Source: Pontibacter vulgaris
GTDB taxonomy: Bacteria > Bacteroidota > Bacteroidia > Cytophagales > Hymenobacteraceae
Length of the DNA: 64,000 bases
Assembly: GCF_022758145.1 (NCBI RefSeq)
Contig: NZ_JAJVDH010000003.1
Location: 248,001-312,000 of the forward strand
Direction of reading: 5' to 3'
The translations under genes were made by a program, and so were the position numbers. Below, piece by piece: positions 1 to 8,990 of this stretch; within the stretch, counting starts at the first letter, position 1; each line of letters begins with the position of its first letter. Below the pieces are notes generated by a model. That model had not been told where the DNA came from, ran no database searches, and was given only the letters and a program-made list of their open reading frames with translations.

Positions 1-350
1 TACTTACAGGTGCCTGTGTATTGGTTTTGTCTGTGTTTCCGCCGGAGTTCCTGGTTAACGGTGCGCTTGCAAAAGGCCTCTGGAAATGGGGAATCATACT
101 TTCGCTATTCGGCACGGTAATACCACCGTTGTTTTTTGCTTATGGCATTCCGCGCATTGGTTTGGGACTGAGTGCTATACTTAGCTCTGCTGAGTTGCCG
201 GTAGCCGTGCTCATGTCGAGCATAGTATTACAGGAGGAAGTATGGCCGGTGCAATGGTTAGGTGTAGCCATCATTCTGGCAGCTATCACACTTTCAAATT
301 TGCATTCTATCCGAAAAACAAAACAGGCAACGCAATTGGCAACTGCTTAA
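1..350 (+). CDS. EamA/DMT-family exporter, C-terminal part (5' end outside window)
   Basis: The frame is already open at base 3 and closes with TAA at 350, so the true start lies upstream. About 115 residues are visible, with three to four hydrophobic segments separated by short loops. The last two resemble the C-terminal helices of EamA-domain drug/metabolite transporters: a small-residue helix with GLSAILSSAELPVAVLMS, then an acidic-aromatic turn (EEVWPVQW) and a closing helix, then a short basic tail. EamA proteins sit in the inner membrane and export or import amino acids and other metabolites. The substrate cannot be told from this fragment. A hairpin at 412-441 probably ends its transcript. 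Confidence 0.75.
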   Translation, partial: LTGACVLVLSVFPPEFLVNGALAKGLWKWGIILSLFGTVIPPLFFAYGIPRIGLGLSAILSSAELPVAVLMSSIVLQEEVWPVQWLGVAIILAAITLSNLHSIRKTKQATQLATA

Positions 351-411
351 TGTTTAATTTAAATAATAGCATATGAAAAGATAATAAAGATTTTGGGTTG
401 ATTTTAGTGAG

Positions 412-441
412 ATGGCCGGGCAATAATGTCAGGCCATTTTG
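412..441 (+). terminator. Rho-independent terminator after the EamA gene
   Basis: ATGGCC at 412-417 pairs with GGCCAT at 432-437 across a 14-base loop and is followed by TTTTGCTTTTAT. It lies 62 bases after the stop codon of the exporter gene. Confidence 0.55.
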
Positions 442-623
442 CTTTTATACCTACATATAATTAGAGGTTGATCCACATGATTTTGTAAGTATAAAGTATA
501 CTAAACTGCTTGTTTGCAAGGTTAATAAAAGAGACCGGAGATTTTAGAAAATGAAGTCAGGAATTTGGCGACTGAAAAATATAAAGTTTTCGTACAGCAG
601 AACTTTAAAGCGTTACAAACAAC

Positions 624-1136
624 ATGAAAACAATCACCTCTTTTTTCCTGATAGCTTTCCTCCTTATCGGTTATTCATCATCGGCACAGTCTTACGAGGC
701 ATGGCTTAAATCGGCAGGTAAGAAACCTCAAAAGACAACGACTAAAACGTCTACTAAAACCACAAAGGAAACTGCAGCAAAGTCTGCTACTGCGCCTGTT
801 GGTATGTTTACCGGAACAATACCATGCGCCGATTGCGAAGGTATACTGATGGAGCTTTCTGTAAAAGGCACTCCAAAAGACCAGAACCGCTCGTTTATAC
901 TTAAGCAGACCTACCTGGGCAAGCCTGCCGGCAAAAATACATTTACAAGCAGTGGCACGTGGTTTTTAGCAAAGGGCAACAAGCAAGATCCAAAAGCTAT
1001 GGTACTGCAACTTATCCCGAAAGGCAATTACGAGCCTATTTACCTGTTGCAAGCCGGCAACTCGCAGCTAAAAATGCTGGACCATCAGCAAAACGAGATC
1101 AAGAGCAAGCATAACTATACCCTCCAGAAAAGGTAA
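624..1136 (+). CDS. NlpE-like (copper resistance NlpE N-terminal domain) exported protein
   Basis: 170 residues with a Sec signal peptide at about 1-22 ending SSAQS. There is no lipobox cysteine, so it is probably soluble in the periplasm, unlike E. coli NlpE, which is a lipoprotein. A Thr/Lys-rich linker occupies residues 30-55. The rest matches the NlpE N-terminal fold: GTIPCADCEGI (the CxxC), later a G-T-W, and a closing segment with L-x-M-L-D and an N-Y-T-L end. In enterobacteria NlpE senses copper and surface stress. In Bacteroidota most copies have no known role, so function is inferred from family only. The gene appears to be monocistronic. Confidence 0.75.
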   Translation: MKTITSFFLIAFLLIGYSSSAQSYEAWLKSAGKKPQKTTTKTSTKTTKETAAKSATAPVGMFTGTIPCADCEGILMELSVKGTPKDQNRSFILKQTYLGKPAGKNTFTSSGTWFLAKGNKQDPKAMVLQLIPKGNYEPIYLLQAGNSQLKMLDHQQNEIKSKHNYTLQKR

Positions 1137-1223
1137 GTATAACCTGATATTTGTGCGCACTAAGGTGGACGTGTTTCCGGTAATTTGCGTTATTTTGCAA
1201 CCTCAAACACAAAACTACCAACC

Positions 1224-2198
1224 ATGGCACGTTACCTTACCGGAATCCAGAGCACAGGCAGGCCCCATTTGGGCAACCTGTTAGGCGCTATTATTCCTGC
1301 CGTAGAGTTATCCAGAACCACAGAGCAGGAGTCGCTATACTTTATAGCTGATTTGCACTCGCTTACAACCATCCGCGATGCGGAGTTGCTGCGACACAAC
1401 ACGTATTCTGTGGCGGCTGCCTGGCTTGCTTTTGGATTTGATACTGAAAAAAACGTTTTCTACCGCCAGTCGGATGTGCCGATGGTTACAGAACTATCCT
1501 GGTACCTGAGCTGCTTTGCGCCTTTCCCGATGCTGGCCAATGCACACTCTTTCAAGGATAAATCGAACCGCCGAGGCCTGGCCGATGTGAATGCCGGATT
1601 ATTTACTTACCCGGTACTGATGGCTGCTGACATACTGATGTACGATGCCAATTTTGTACCTGTAGGTAAAGACCAGATCCAGCACCTGGAAATTACCCGC
1701 GACTTAGCCAGCAGCTTTAATCACATCTATGGCGAAACGTTTGTACTGCCGGAGGCAAAGACAGACGAAGCCGTGATGACGGTGCCAGGTATAAACGGCG
1801 AAAAGATGAGCAAGTCGTATGGCAATATCATCGATATTTTTGAGGCAGATAAACCGCTGCGCAAAACCATCATGAGCATTGTTACAGACAGCACGCCACT
1901 GGAAGAGCCAAAGAACCCGGACGACGATACAACTTTTAAAATCTATAGTTTGCTGGCCTCACCTGCCGATGTGGAAACCATGCGCAACAACTACCTGAAT
2001 GGCGGCTATGGTTACGGCCACGCCAAGCAGGCATTGTATGAGCTGATCATTACCAAGTATGCCCAGGAGCGCGAGCTGTTTAACTACTACATGAACAACC
2101 TGCCTGAGCTGGACAAGAAGCTACAGGAAGGCGCTGAAAAAGCGAAAGCAATTGCAGCTCCGGTATTGCAGCGCGTTCGCCAGAAACTGGGTTTTTAA
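1224..2198 (+). CDS. trpS: Tryptophan--tRNA ligase
   Basis: Class I aminoacyl-tRNA synthetase charging tRNA-Trp in the cytoplasm. The HIGH-type motif appears near the N terminus as TGRPHLGNLLG, and the KMSKS loop as GEKMSKSYGN near residue 195, together with the TrpRS-typical GKDQ-x-QH-E-x-TRD stretch. The frame is open from a TTG at 1185, but the family begins at M-A-R-Y-L-T-G-I-Q, so the ATG at 1224 is chosen, giving 324 residues (family usually 325-350). No Shine-Dalgarno is seen, as usual in Bacteroidota. It is followed by a strong hairpin terminator. Confidence 0.96.
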   Translation: MARYLTGIQSTGRPHLGNLLGAIIPAVELSRTTEQESLYFIADLHSLTTIRDAELLRHNTYSVAAAWLAFGFDTEKNVFYRQSDVPMVTELSWYLSCFAPFPMLANAHSFKDKSNRRGLADVNAGLFTYPVLMAADILMYDANFVPVGKDQIQHLEITRDLASSFNHIYGETFVLPEAKTDEAVMTVPGINGEKMSKSYGNIIDIFEADKPLRKTIMSIVTDSTPLEEPKNPDDDTTFKIYSLLASPADVETMRNNYLNGGYGYGHAKQALYELIITKYAQERELFNYYMNNLPELDKKLQEGAEKAKAIAAPVLQRVRQKLGF

Positions 2199-2223
2199 TT
2201 TTATACTTATACTTTAAAGCACC

Positions 2224-2260
2224 AGCGGCAGCCTCTGAGTAGGCTGCCGCTTTTGTTTTA
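2224..2260 (+). terminator. trpS terminator
   Basis: AGCGGCAGCCT at 2224-2234 is perfectly complementary to AGGCTGCCGCT at 2241-2251, with a 6-base loop, and runs into TTTGTTTTA. Confidence 0.85.
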
Positions 2261-2303
2261 TACTTACTCTTATCGACTATGCATCGGTTCTAAGTATAAA
2301 AAG

Positions 2304-2334
2304 CATAAAAAAAGCCCCACTATATGTGGAGCTT
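2304..2334 (-). terminator. Terminator on the minus strand, downstream of the 2490-3407 gene
   Basis: On the minus strand AAGCTCCAC, loop ATATA and GTGGGGCTT form a nine-pair stem with one G-U pair, followed by TTTTTTATGC. It lies about 155 bases past the stop of the minus-strand gene at 2490. The stretch between holds no convincing gene. Confidence 0.65.
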
Positions 2335-2489
2335 CGAAATAAATTTTACTTAGCGTGATGCAGATTATGATAATCTTTCATTAACTGCATTATACCTCTT
2401 CTACCTTCCTGAACATAACTAATAATTTCGTTGTTCTGTCTGATTTGTCAACCAAGCCAGTAACATAACCCTAATACATAATCTGAAAA

Positions 2490-3407
2490 TTATTTTATCT
2501 CTATAATTCGTTCTTCAAAGGCCAGTGCGTTTTCGGCTGTTACTTCCTTTGTTTCTATACTATAGATGATCCAGCCCGAACCATGTACGCGAGCTGATGT
2601 TCTGGTTTCGTTTTGCAGCGGAGGTAAATCGCCAGGCTTTAAAGCTTTCGCACCAGTGCCTGCCGCCATTTTATTAAGGAAAGCATAGGTAGCATCTGTT
2701 AATTGTTTGCTATCCACGATCTGCCACATCCGGATTATAGCGTTATTCTCTTCGACATCTATTTCATCCAGGCTTATTGTTACATCGGTATCAAAAGGTT
2801 TGCCACCAAAAAGATTTGTAAGCTGAAGTTTCCCGTTTACTTCTTTGCCCAACTCATACTTCGCACCATGGTAAGTATAAAATTGTTGTATGTCTTTTAT
2901 AGCGCCAGCCTCGATCGCCTCTTTCGTTGTAAACATACTTTCCACCAGGTCTATTGTTTTGTCTATCCCGGGCAAGTGCTTAAACTCCTTTCGCAGGTGC
3001 GTGGTACCTCTTTTTATTTCATCCCGAATCTCCTTCCAGTTAACAACTTCTTCAAAAGCGCCCATCTCATTGGTCTTGATAATTACTTTAAGATTGTTTG
3101 ATATTTCGGCGAGCTTTTTGGTGAACTGATTGTCAGTATCCATTTGTACGCCTCGGTATGCCCATTCTATAGTATAAGACTTGGCAGTAGAGTCTTTTAT
3201 AGTTACATCAACCTCATACTTTGTAAACTCCCGTTTGGTAGTATCAGCTCCGGATATTCTATATTTCTGGTGTGTGATGAGATATGTTTGCGTTTCGTTT
3301 TTGTCCCAGTAGCCAATAACCTGCATAGTAGAATCTTCTACATTTATCTGACCAAAGGCGGTGAAAGAAGCAAAAAGTATAATGGCTAAAAGTAAAAGTT
3401 GTTTCAT
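2490..3407 (-). CDS. Exported protein of unknown function
   Basis: 305 residues. It has a signal peptide at 1-19 (MKQLLLLAIILFASFTAFG) with the cleavage-type end FGQ, and no lipobox. The mature part is rich in charged and beta-forming residues, with no membrane segment and no motif I can name. The start at 3407 fits the signal peptide exactly. The upstream gene on the same strand (3461-4051) begins with the same MKQLLL leader, 53 bases away, so the two are probably cotranscribed. I do not recognise the family. Confidence 0.75.
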   Translation of the reverse strand: MKQLLLLAIILFASFTAFGQINVEDSTMQVIGYWDKNETQTYLITHQKYRISGADTTKREFTKYEVDVTIKDSTAKSYTIEWAYRGVQMDTDNQFTKKLAEISNNLKVIIKTNEMGAFEEVVNWKEIRDEIKRGTTHLRKEFKHLPGIDKTIDLVESMFTTKEAIEAGAIKDIQQFYTYHGAKYELGKEVNGKLQLTNLFGGKPFDTDVTISLDEIDVEENNAIIRMWQIVDSKQLTDATYAFLNKMAAGTGAKALKPGDLPPLQNETRTSARVHGSGWIIYSIETKEVTAENALAFEERIIEIK

Positions 3408-3460
3408 AAAAGGATCAGATTGGTTAAAATTTTATAAACAGATATGCTCTTCAGAGCTGA

Positions 3461-4051
3461 TTAATTTTCATTGATTTTGATGGAAGGAAGATCCGCTGCA
3501 ATCATCTCCTTTAGGTAGTGGGTTCTGTCTGTTTTCAGGTTCTTCAGGAAAGGTATAATGTTATCTCCGTAACTTCTGCTAGAGTAAGCATAAACAAGTA
3601 TAGCTTTTTTGTCGGCGCCGGTTTCTATCTGCTTGTATCGGTAAACATTAAATTCTACAATTGCTATTTTATCGTTCTTCTTATCGCTGAGAATAAAATC
3701 AACTATAAATTCTTTTCCATCCGGGCTTTCGTTCACCTGGTAATTACATAGTTCATCTGTTTGCTTGCGCTTCGCCAGTTCCTTTACTTTCTGGGCAACA
3801 GCCTGTTCAGCCTCCAAGTCTGTAGCAAAAAGGTGTATGGTAAGCATCTGGTTAAAGCTTTCCAGGTTCTCTCCTTTTGGCAGGTATTCCTGTATGTAGT
3901 AAATGTCATTGGGTTTATCTGTCCAGACCAGTTCAAATTTGCTTTTATTAAACTTCAACGGCCCTTTTACTGACAGCCTTTCTATAGTGTTATCAGATAC
4001 AAAAGTGAACGAGAATAAGAAAATGGATAGGATGAGTAAAAGTTGTTTCAT
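3461..4051 (-). CDS. Exported protein of unknown function
   Basis: 196 residues with a hydrophobic leader at 1-19 (MKQLLLILSIFLFSFTFVS), probably a signal peptide, followed by a mixed alpha/beta sequence with Tyr- and Lys-rich strands. No catalytic motif is evident. Its leader is nearly the same as that of the next gene (2490-3407), but the mature parts do not look alike, so common ancestry of the whole proteins is not supported by eye. It lies between two other minus-strand genes of unknown function. Confidence 0.75.
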   Translation of the reverse strand: MKQLLLILSIFLFSFTFVSDNTIERLSVKGPLKFNKSKFELVWTDKPNDIYYIQEYLPKGENLESFNQMLTIHLFATDLEAEQAVAQKVKELAKRKQTDELCNYQVNESPDGKEFIVDFILSDKKNDKIAIVEFNVYRYKQIETGADKKAILVYAYSSRSYGDNIIPFLKNLKTDRTHYLKEMIAADLPSIKINEN

Positions 4052-4099
4052 AGGTATAGTAAAATTAAGTACTTAGTTAAATTAGAACTAAGCTATAGT

Positions 4100-4552
4100 T
4101 TAAATACGGTTTCGGGCTGCTTTCCTTATTTTTAAGTCTGCACCGAAACCTAATAGCACCAAAGAAATACTTGCCAATGGTCCAGAATAAAGGCATGCCA
4201 AAATAGTTTGCCCATCGCCATTGCACGCTAAGTCAACCCCAAGAATTAAAATGAGAGCGGCTGTATTAACTAAAGTATAGATAGCAAGATTAAAAACGCG
4301 GAAGCTTTCTTTTACTGCATTTTTACCTTTGGATAATTTCTGGTCAAGCCTGTTAAAATAATTTAAAACTATAAGTACAGTCAAAGCTATAGAAGCAAAA
4401 AGCACTAATTTATAGCTTGTCTCACAGTTAAATATTTTACCCGTTATAAAATCGGCGACTAATGCGGCAGGAATAATTGTTGTTATGGGAAAGATGGGTA
4501 TTAAAGACCAAAGGGCATCATTAAACCCTAACTTAGTGAATCTAAAGCTCAT
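4100..4552 (-). CDS. Small multi-pass membrane protein of unknown function
   Basis: 150 residues with four predicted membrane helices, at roughly 18-37, 47-66, 88-108 and 117-137, and a basic C terminus (KIRKAARNRI). The region between helices 2 and 3 is amphipathic and Lys-rich and is probably cytoplasmic. No family is recognised. It precedes the two exported-protein genes on the same strand, with a 48-base gap to the next, so it may lead that transcript. Confidence 0.65.
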   Translation of the reverse strand: MSFRFTKLGFNDALWSLIPIFPITTIIPAALVADFITGKIFNCETSYKLVLFASIALTVLIVLNYFNRLDQKLSKGKNAVKESFRVFNLAIYTLVNTAALILILGVDLACNGDGQTILACLYSGPLASISLVLLGFGADLKIRKAARNRI

Positions 4553-4703
4553 TTCATTTTATCTAATTATCCCATAACTATAGTACAAGCCATAATATTA
4601 AGCTGATCTGAACTATAATTAAATACCTAGATTATAGCACAAACAATACGAATTAATATTCAGCTATCACAATATAGCCAAAATTCACAATCAGTCAAGT
4701 ATA

Positions 4704-4752
4704 AAAAAAGCCGCACCTGCCAAGGCTTTAATGCTTTGGCAGGTGCGGCTTT
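4704..4752 (-). terminator. Terminator after the acidic-protein gene
   Basis: A long inverted repeat: AAGCCGCACCTGCC on one arm, GGCAGGTGCGGCTT on the other, extended inward with one mismatch around a TTTAAT loop. On the minus strand it is followed by TTTTTTTATAC. It lies 62 bases past the stop of the 4815-5213 gene. Confidence 0.85.
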
Positions 4753-4814
4753 ATAAAAGGCAGCAAATACTTTTTACTGCTAACTATTTACTGTTAACTG
4801 ATCACTGTAAAGCT

Positions 4815-5213
4815 TTATTCGGCAGTCCAGAGTTCGCGTTGCTGGTCGCCGATTAGCACAACAAAGCGGGCTGGGTTAGCTACAAGCAACAGGCGCATCT
4901 CAACTCCCGGGAAAGAGTCAGACTCGATCCAGACACCTTCTTTTTCACCGTTTGCGTTAATGTGTTCGCCGTTTAGCGAGCTGGCCAGGTAAGCAGTTGG
5001 CAACAAAATATCAGCATCAGACTTTAGCTTACCGTGCACATCTTCCAGCACATCTTCCAGGTCATCGCCAAACTCATCGTTAAAGTCGTCTTCCAGGTCG
5101 TGCAATTCTTCTTCAATATCGTCGTAGCGTGCGTCGTTATAGTCAAGCGCGTTCAGTTCTTCCTTCTTTTGAATGATAGCGACAAGAGAGCTGTTTAAGG
5201 CAATAGCGTTCAT
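4815..5213 (-). CDS. Acidic conserved hypothetical protein
   Basis: 132 residues, cytoplasmic, with no signal or membrane segment. Residues 15-65 form a strongly acidic helical stretch (runs of D/E such as EEELHDLEDDFNDEFGDDL). The C-terminal half is a compact alpha/beta sequence ending in a hydrophobic strand and QQRELWTAE. It resembles short orphan proteins common in Cytophagales genomes, with no assigned function. It is divergent from hppD, so the two promoters share the 151-base gap. Confidence 0.7.
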   Translation of the reverse strand: MNAIALNSSLVAIIQKKEELNALDYNDARYDDIEEELHDLEDDFNDEFGDDLEDVLEDVHGKLKSDADILLPTAYLASSLNGEHINANGEKEGVWIESDSFPGVEMRLLLVANPARFVVLIGDQQRELWTAE

Positions 5214-5303
5214 AGCGTGTGTGCGTTATTTTTTACAAAATTGAAATTATGTGCCAGTAATTGCAAGTAAACAGCATGATAATTTACAAACTGAGATTTC
5301 AAT

Positions 5304-5333
5304 TTTGTTAAAGCATCAAAAACCGTATTTTTA
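5304..5333 (+). promoter_or_regulatory. Predicted hppD promoter
   Basis: TTTG at 5304-5307, an 18-base spacer, then TATTTTTA at 5326-5333. This matches the Bacteroidota sigma pattern TTTG-N(about 19)-TAnnTTTG except for the last base. The start codon follows 32 bases later. Confidence 0.45.
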
Positions 5334-5364
5334 CAGAATTACAATTTAAACTATAAACAAAGCT

Positions 5365-6459
5365 ATGCCAACAGATATTTTGCCATTAAACGGCACCGAC
5401 CATATCGAGTTTTATGTGGGCAATGCCAAGCAGGCCGCACACTTCTATCAAACAGCATTTGGCTTTAAGCTGGTTGCCTATGCAGGCCCTGAAACAGGCG
5501 TGCGCGACCGTGCTTCTTATGTGCTGGTGCAGGATAAGATCCGCTTTGTATTTACCACCGGCATTAGTCCGGAGTCTGATATAGCCCAGCACGTACACCT
5601 GCACGGCGATGGCGTAAAGGTTTTGGCCCTTTGGGTTGATGATGCCGAAAAAGCATTTTACGATACAGTAGCCCGTGGTGCAAAGCCAGCCCAGGAGCCT
5701 ACTACCCTTACAGATGAGTTTGGCGAAGTAAAAGTTTCTGCCATTCATACCTATGGCGAAACCATTCATAAGTTTGTAGAGCGCACCAACTACACCGGGC
5801 CATTTATGCCAGGCTTTGTGGCACGCACCTCAGAGCTGCAGGTAGAGCCTGTTGGCCTGAAGTATGTAGACCACTGCGTTGGCAACGTGGAGCTGGGTAA
5901 GATGAACGAGTGGGTGAAGTTCTATGAAGATGTAATGGGCTTTAAGCTGCTGCTTACTTTTGATGATAACGACATCAGTACTGAGTATACAGCTTTAATG
6001 TCAAAAGTGGTTTCTAACGGAAACGGCTACATTAAATTCCCGATAAACGAACCTGCTGAAGGAAAGAAAAAATCTCAGATAGATGAGTACCTGGAGTTTT
6101 ACCGTGGTGCTGGTGTTCAGCACATTGCTGTGGCTACCGATAACATCCTTCATACTGTAGAGGAGCTTCGCCGCCGTGGTGTAGAATTCCTGCGTGTGCC
6201 GGAAACCTATTACGAAGACCTGCTGGAGCGTGTAGGCCATATAGATGAGGATATGGGAGATCTTAAGAAGCTGAACCTGCTCGTTGACCGTGACGATGAA
6301 GGTTACCTGCTGCAGATCTTTACAAAGCCTGTAGAAGACCGCCCAACCGTGTTCTTCGAGATAATTCAGCGCAAAGGTGCCCGCTCTTTCGGTAAAGGCA
6401 ATTTTAAAGCTTTGTTCGAAGCTATTGAGCGCGAGCAGGCCCTGCGTGGCAACCTTTAA
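5365..6459 (+). CDS. hppD: 4-hydroxyphenylpyruvate dioxygenase
   Basis: 364 residues, the usual length for the bacterial enzyme, which converts 4-hydroxyphenylpyruvate to homogentisate in tyrosine breakdown. Two glyoxalase/vicinal-oxygen-chelate halves are visible, the first beginning DHIEFYVGNAKQAAHFY and the second VDHCVGNVE. The iron ligands are in place: His in the second-half VDHCVGN, His in VQHIAVATDNI and Glu in FFEIIQRKG near the C terminus. Homogentisate dioxygenase is not in the window. A FAH-family gene lies 10 kb away, but that paralogue type is not the tyrosine-pathway enzyme. Confidence 0.95.
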   Translation: MPTDILPLNGTDHIEFYVGNAKQAAHFYQTAFGFKLVAYAGPETGVRDRASYVLVQDKIRFVFTTGISPESDIAQHVHLHGDGVKVLALWVDDAEKAFYDTVARGAKPAQEPTTLTDEFGEVKVSAIHTYGETIHKFVERTNYTGPFMPGFVARTSELQVEPVGLKYVDHCVGNVELGKMNEWVKFYEDVMGFKLLLTFDDNDISTEYTALMSKVVSNGNGYIKFPINEPAEGKKKSQIDEYLEFYRGAGVQHIAVATDNILHTVEELRRRGVEFLRVPETYYEDLLERVGHIDEDMGDLKKLNLLVDRDDEGYLLQIFTKPVEDRPTVFFEIIQRKGARSFGKGNFKALFEAIEREQALRGNL

Positions 6460-6523
6460 CAGGTTATTAAAGTATAGTCCGTTGTAAAACGGAAACTAAA
6501 TTACTTTATCTTGATATTCCTAT

Positions 6524-6581
6524 ATCACACCAGTTCTTCCTCAGGTGCCAGCGGCACAGCAAGGGTTGGTGTGATTTTTTG
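6524..6581 (+). terminator. Branched terminator after hppD
   Basis: ATCACACCA at 6524-6532 pairs with TGGTGTGAT at 6567-6575, followed by TTTTTTG. The enclosed 34 bases hold a second small hairpin (GTGCC-AGC-GGCAC). Confidence 0.6.
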
Positions 6582-6622
6582 TCCCTACGCACATGCATAC
6601 ATTACAACAAGAATCACCGACT

Positions 6623-8356
6623 ATGCTAGAAACAGCAATACAGCAAAAAGTTGACTCCTGGCTTACAGGCAACTATGATGAAGAAACTAAAACCGAAATA
6701 AAAGGCTTACTGGAGCGTAACGAACACGAAGCGCTATCGGATGCTTTTTACAAAGACCTGGAGTTTGGAACAGGCGGGCTGCGCGGCATTATGGGTGCAG
6801 GCAGCAACCGCATGAACCGCTATACATTGGGTATGGCAACACAGGGCCTCTGCAACTACCTGAAGCAAAACTTCCCTGGCCAGCAGGTAAAAGTGGCCAT
6901 CGCACACGATAGCCGCAACAATTCTGATGTCTTTGCCCGCATCTCGGCTGGTATTTTCTCGGCAAATGGCATTAAAGTATACTTATTTGAAGCGCTACGC
7001 CCTACCCCACAGCTTTCGTTTGCGATCCGCCATTTGGGTTGCCAGAGTGGCGTGGTGGTAACAGCATCGCATAACCCGAAAGAGTATAACGGTTACAAAG
7101 TATACTGGAACGATGGCGCACAGGTAACTTCTCCTCACGATAAAAACATCATAGCTGAGGTAAACAAGATCACTTCTATTGATGAAGTTAAGTTTGAGCC
7201 AGTTCCGGAAAATATTGAGATGGTTGGTGCCGAACTGGATGAAGCTTACATTAACAAAGTAGTTGGCCTTTCTATTTCGCAGGATGCCATCAAAAACCAG
7301 CACGACCTGAAAATAGTTTACACGCCGCTGCACGGCACCGGTATAACCTTAGTGCCGCGTGTGCTGGAGCGTTTTGGTTTTACCAACATCAACGTTGTAG
7401 ATGAGCAGGCTGAGCCAAACGGCAACTTCCCGACTGTAGTTTACCCGAACCCGGAAGAAAAAGAAGCCATGACGCTGGCCCTGAAGAAAGCTGCCGCCAT
7501 AGATGCTGATATCGTACTGGCAACCGACCCGGATTCTGACCGCGTAGGTATAGCTGTTAAAAACCCGAAAGGCGAGTTTGTGTTGCTTAACGGTAACCAG
7601 ACCGGTGCTCTATTAATCAATTACCTGCTGTTGGCATGGCAGAAAGCCGGCAAACTTACGGGCAAAGAGTTTGTGGTTAAAACTATTGTTACCACCGACC
7701 TGATTGAGAAAATCGCCCAAAGCTATAACGTTACCATGTATGAAACGCTTACAGGCTTTAAGTACATTGCTGAAAAGATCCGTGAGGTAGAAGGCAAGGA
7801 ACTATACATTGGCGGCGGCGAAGAAAGCTACGGCTACATGATCGGCGATTTTGTGCGTGATAAAGATGGCATTTCGGCTTGCGCCCTGATAGCTGAAATG
7901 GCTGCAGTTGCCAAAGACAGAGGCCAGAGCCTGTACGAAATGATGGTGGAAATGTATACCAAGTATGGTTTCTATAAAGAGGAACTGGTATCGTTCACTA
8001 AAAAAGGACAGCGCGGCGCCGAAGAAATTCAGCAGATGATGGCCGATATGCGCGCTAACCCGCCACAAACGATTGCTGGATCCAGAGTAGTTGAAGTTAG
8101 CGATTATAAACTAAGCACCCGCAAAAACCTGATTACCGGCGAAGAAACTAAGCTTGATCTGGAAAGCTCGAACGTGTTGCAATACATGACCGAAGATGGA
8201 AGCAAAATATCTGCCCGCCCGTCTGGCACTGAGCCTAAAATCAAATTCTACATCAGCGTGAACGAGCCCTTAAGCTCAGCTGCCGAAGCCGATGCTACGG
8301 AGCAGAAACTGAATCAGAAGATCGAACAGATACTGGTAGATCTGAAACTGAAGTAA
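6623..8356 (+). CDS. Phosphoglucomutase / phosphomannomutase family (alpha-D-phosphohexomutase)
   Basis: 577 residues from the chosen ATG at 6623. An in-frame ATG at 6593 would add ten residues but starts only a dozen bases after the hppD terminator. The enzyme interconverts hexose 1- and 6-phosphates. All four superfamily signatures are present: TASHNPKEYNGYK with the phosphoserine, DPDSDRVG binding the metal, GGEESYG for sugar specificity, and RPSGTEPKIKFY for phosphate binding. The length and GEESYG loop fit the PgcA-type phosphoglucomutase of Firmicutes and Bacteroidota. Whether glucose or mannose phosphate is preferred cannot be seen. Confidence 0.93.
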   Translation: MLETAIQQKVDSWLTGNYDEETKTEIKGLLERNEHEALSDAFYKDLEFGTGGLRGIMGAGSNRMNRYTLGMATQGLCNYLKQNFPGQQVKVAIAHDSRNNSDVFARISAGIFSANGIKVYLFEALRPTPQLSFAIRHLGCQSGVVVTASHNPKEYNGYKVYWNDGAQVTSPHDKNIIAEVNKITSIDEVKFEPVPENIEMVGAELDEAYINKVVGLSISQDAIKNQHDLKIVYTPLHGTGITLVPRVLERFGFTNINVVDEQAEPNGNFPTVVYPNPEEKEAMTLALKKAAAIDADIVLATDPDSDRVGIAVKNPKGEFVLLNGNQTGALLINYLLLAWQKAGKLTGKEFVVKTIVTTDLIEKIAQSYNVTMYETLTGFKYIAEKIREVEGKELYIGGGEESYGYMIGDFVRDKDGISACALIAEMAAVAKDRGQSLYEMMVEMYTKYGFYKEELVSFTKKGQRGAEEIQQMMADMRANPPQTIAGSRVVEVSDYKLSTRKNLITGEETKLDLESSNVLQYMTEDGSKISARPSGTEPKIKFYISVNEPLSSAAEADATEQKLNQKIEQILVDLKLK

Positions 8357-8374
8357 GAATCTATTCTTCTTTTT

Positions 8375-8416
8375 AATGCCTGAGTTACTGCTTTTGTTAC
8401 TCAGGCATTATTTTTT
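8375..8416 (+). terminator. Phosphohexomutase terminator
   Basis: AATGCCTGAG at 8375-8384 pairs with CTCAGGCATT at 8400-8409, followed by ATTTTTT. Confidence 0.8.
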
Positions 8417-8455
8417 CATGAATATGATTCTTAAATTACTTCTCAAAATATTTAT

Positions 8456-8932
8456 ATGGGTAAACACATCCATTTTTCTAATGACAGAATAGGTGAGCTT
8501 CATACTATGATGCCTGGGGCTATGGATAACTATAAACTGACTAAACCAAATGGAGATCTGTTCTTAACGTATGGGCGAGCTGTTGATAACACCTATATCT
8601 ATGCCTATTGGACTGGCCGCCAGAACCTGGATACCGTAAAAAAAGGTGGAAATAATTACTTAACCATGATGAAGGAGCAGCCATGTCCTAAGTTACTGAA
8701 CAGCCATAAAGAATTGATTGGTCCCTGGGATGTTGCAAATGACTGGATAACTACTGAATGGACACCAAAAGCTGTTTCCTTGGGTCTGCGTTATATGGCC
8801 CAGGTGCTAGCTCCAGGGGTATATGGCCAGATGTCATTTCACCAGCTGCACCAACGTATAGGTGACCTGCTGGAGATAAAGATGTTTGATACTAACGAGG
8901 ATGCTGAGCAGTGGCTACTTAATTTACCTTAA
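8456..8932 (+). CDS. STAS/SEC14-like protein of unknown function
   Basis: 158 residues, soluble, with no signal. The pattern of a central Y-x-Y-W-T-G strand, a P-K-L-L-N strand and a C-terminal E-D-A-E-Q-W-L motif resembles SpoIIAA/STAS-like small proteins frequent in Hymenobacter and Pontibacter, which often end with an A-x-x-W-L helix. That assignment is by general resemblance and is weak. The upstream spacer is AT-rich. The nitroreductase gene begins 58 bases downstream on the same strand. Confidence 0.7.
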   Translation: MGKHIHFSNDRIGELHTMMPGAMDNYKLTKPNGDLFLTYGRAVDNTYIYAYWTGRQNLDTVKKGGNNYLTMMKEQPCPKLLNSHKELIGPWDVANDWITTEWTPKAVSLGLRYMAQVLAPGVYGQMSFHQLHQRIGDLLEIKMFDTNEDAEQWLLNLP

Positions 8933-8990
8933 CACATTACGTTTATATCTCTCCTTTTTAAGCATAATAGCAGTCAGCTATACCTGAAGT

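Noticed and set aside
2346-2447. Short minus-strand open stretches with residues like YVQEGRRGIMQLMKDYHN
   Set aside because: About 33 codons with no start and a competing frame. Too short to support a gene or a pseudogene.
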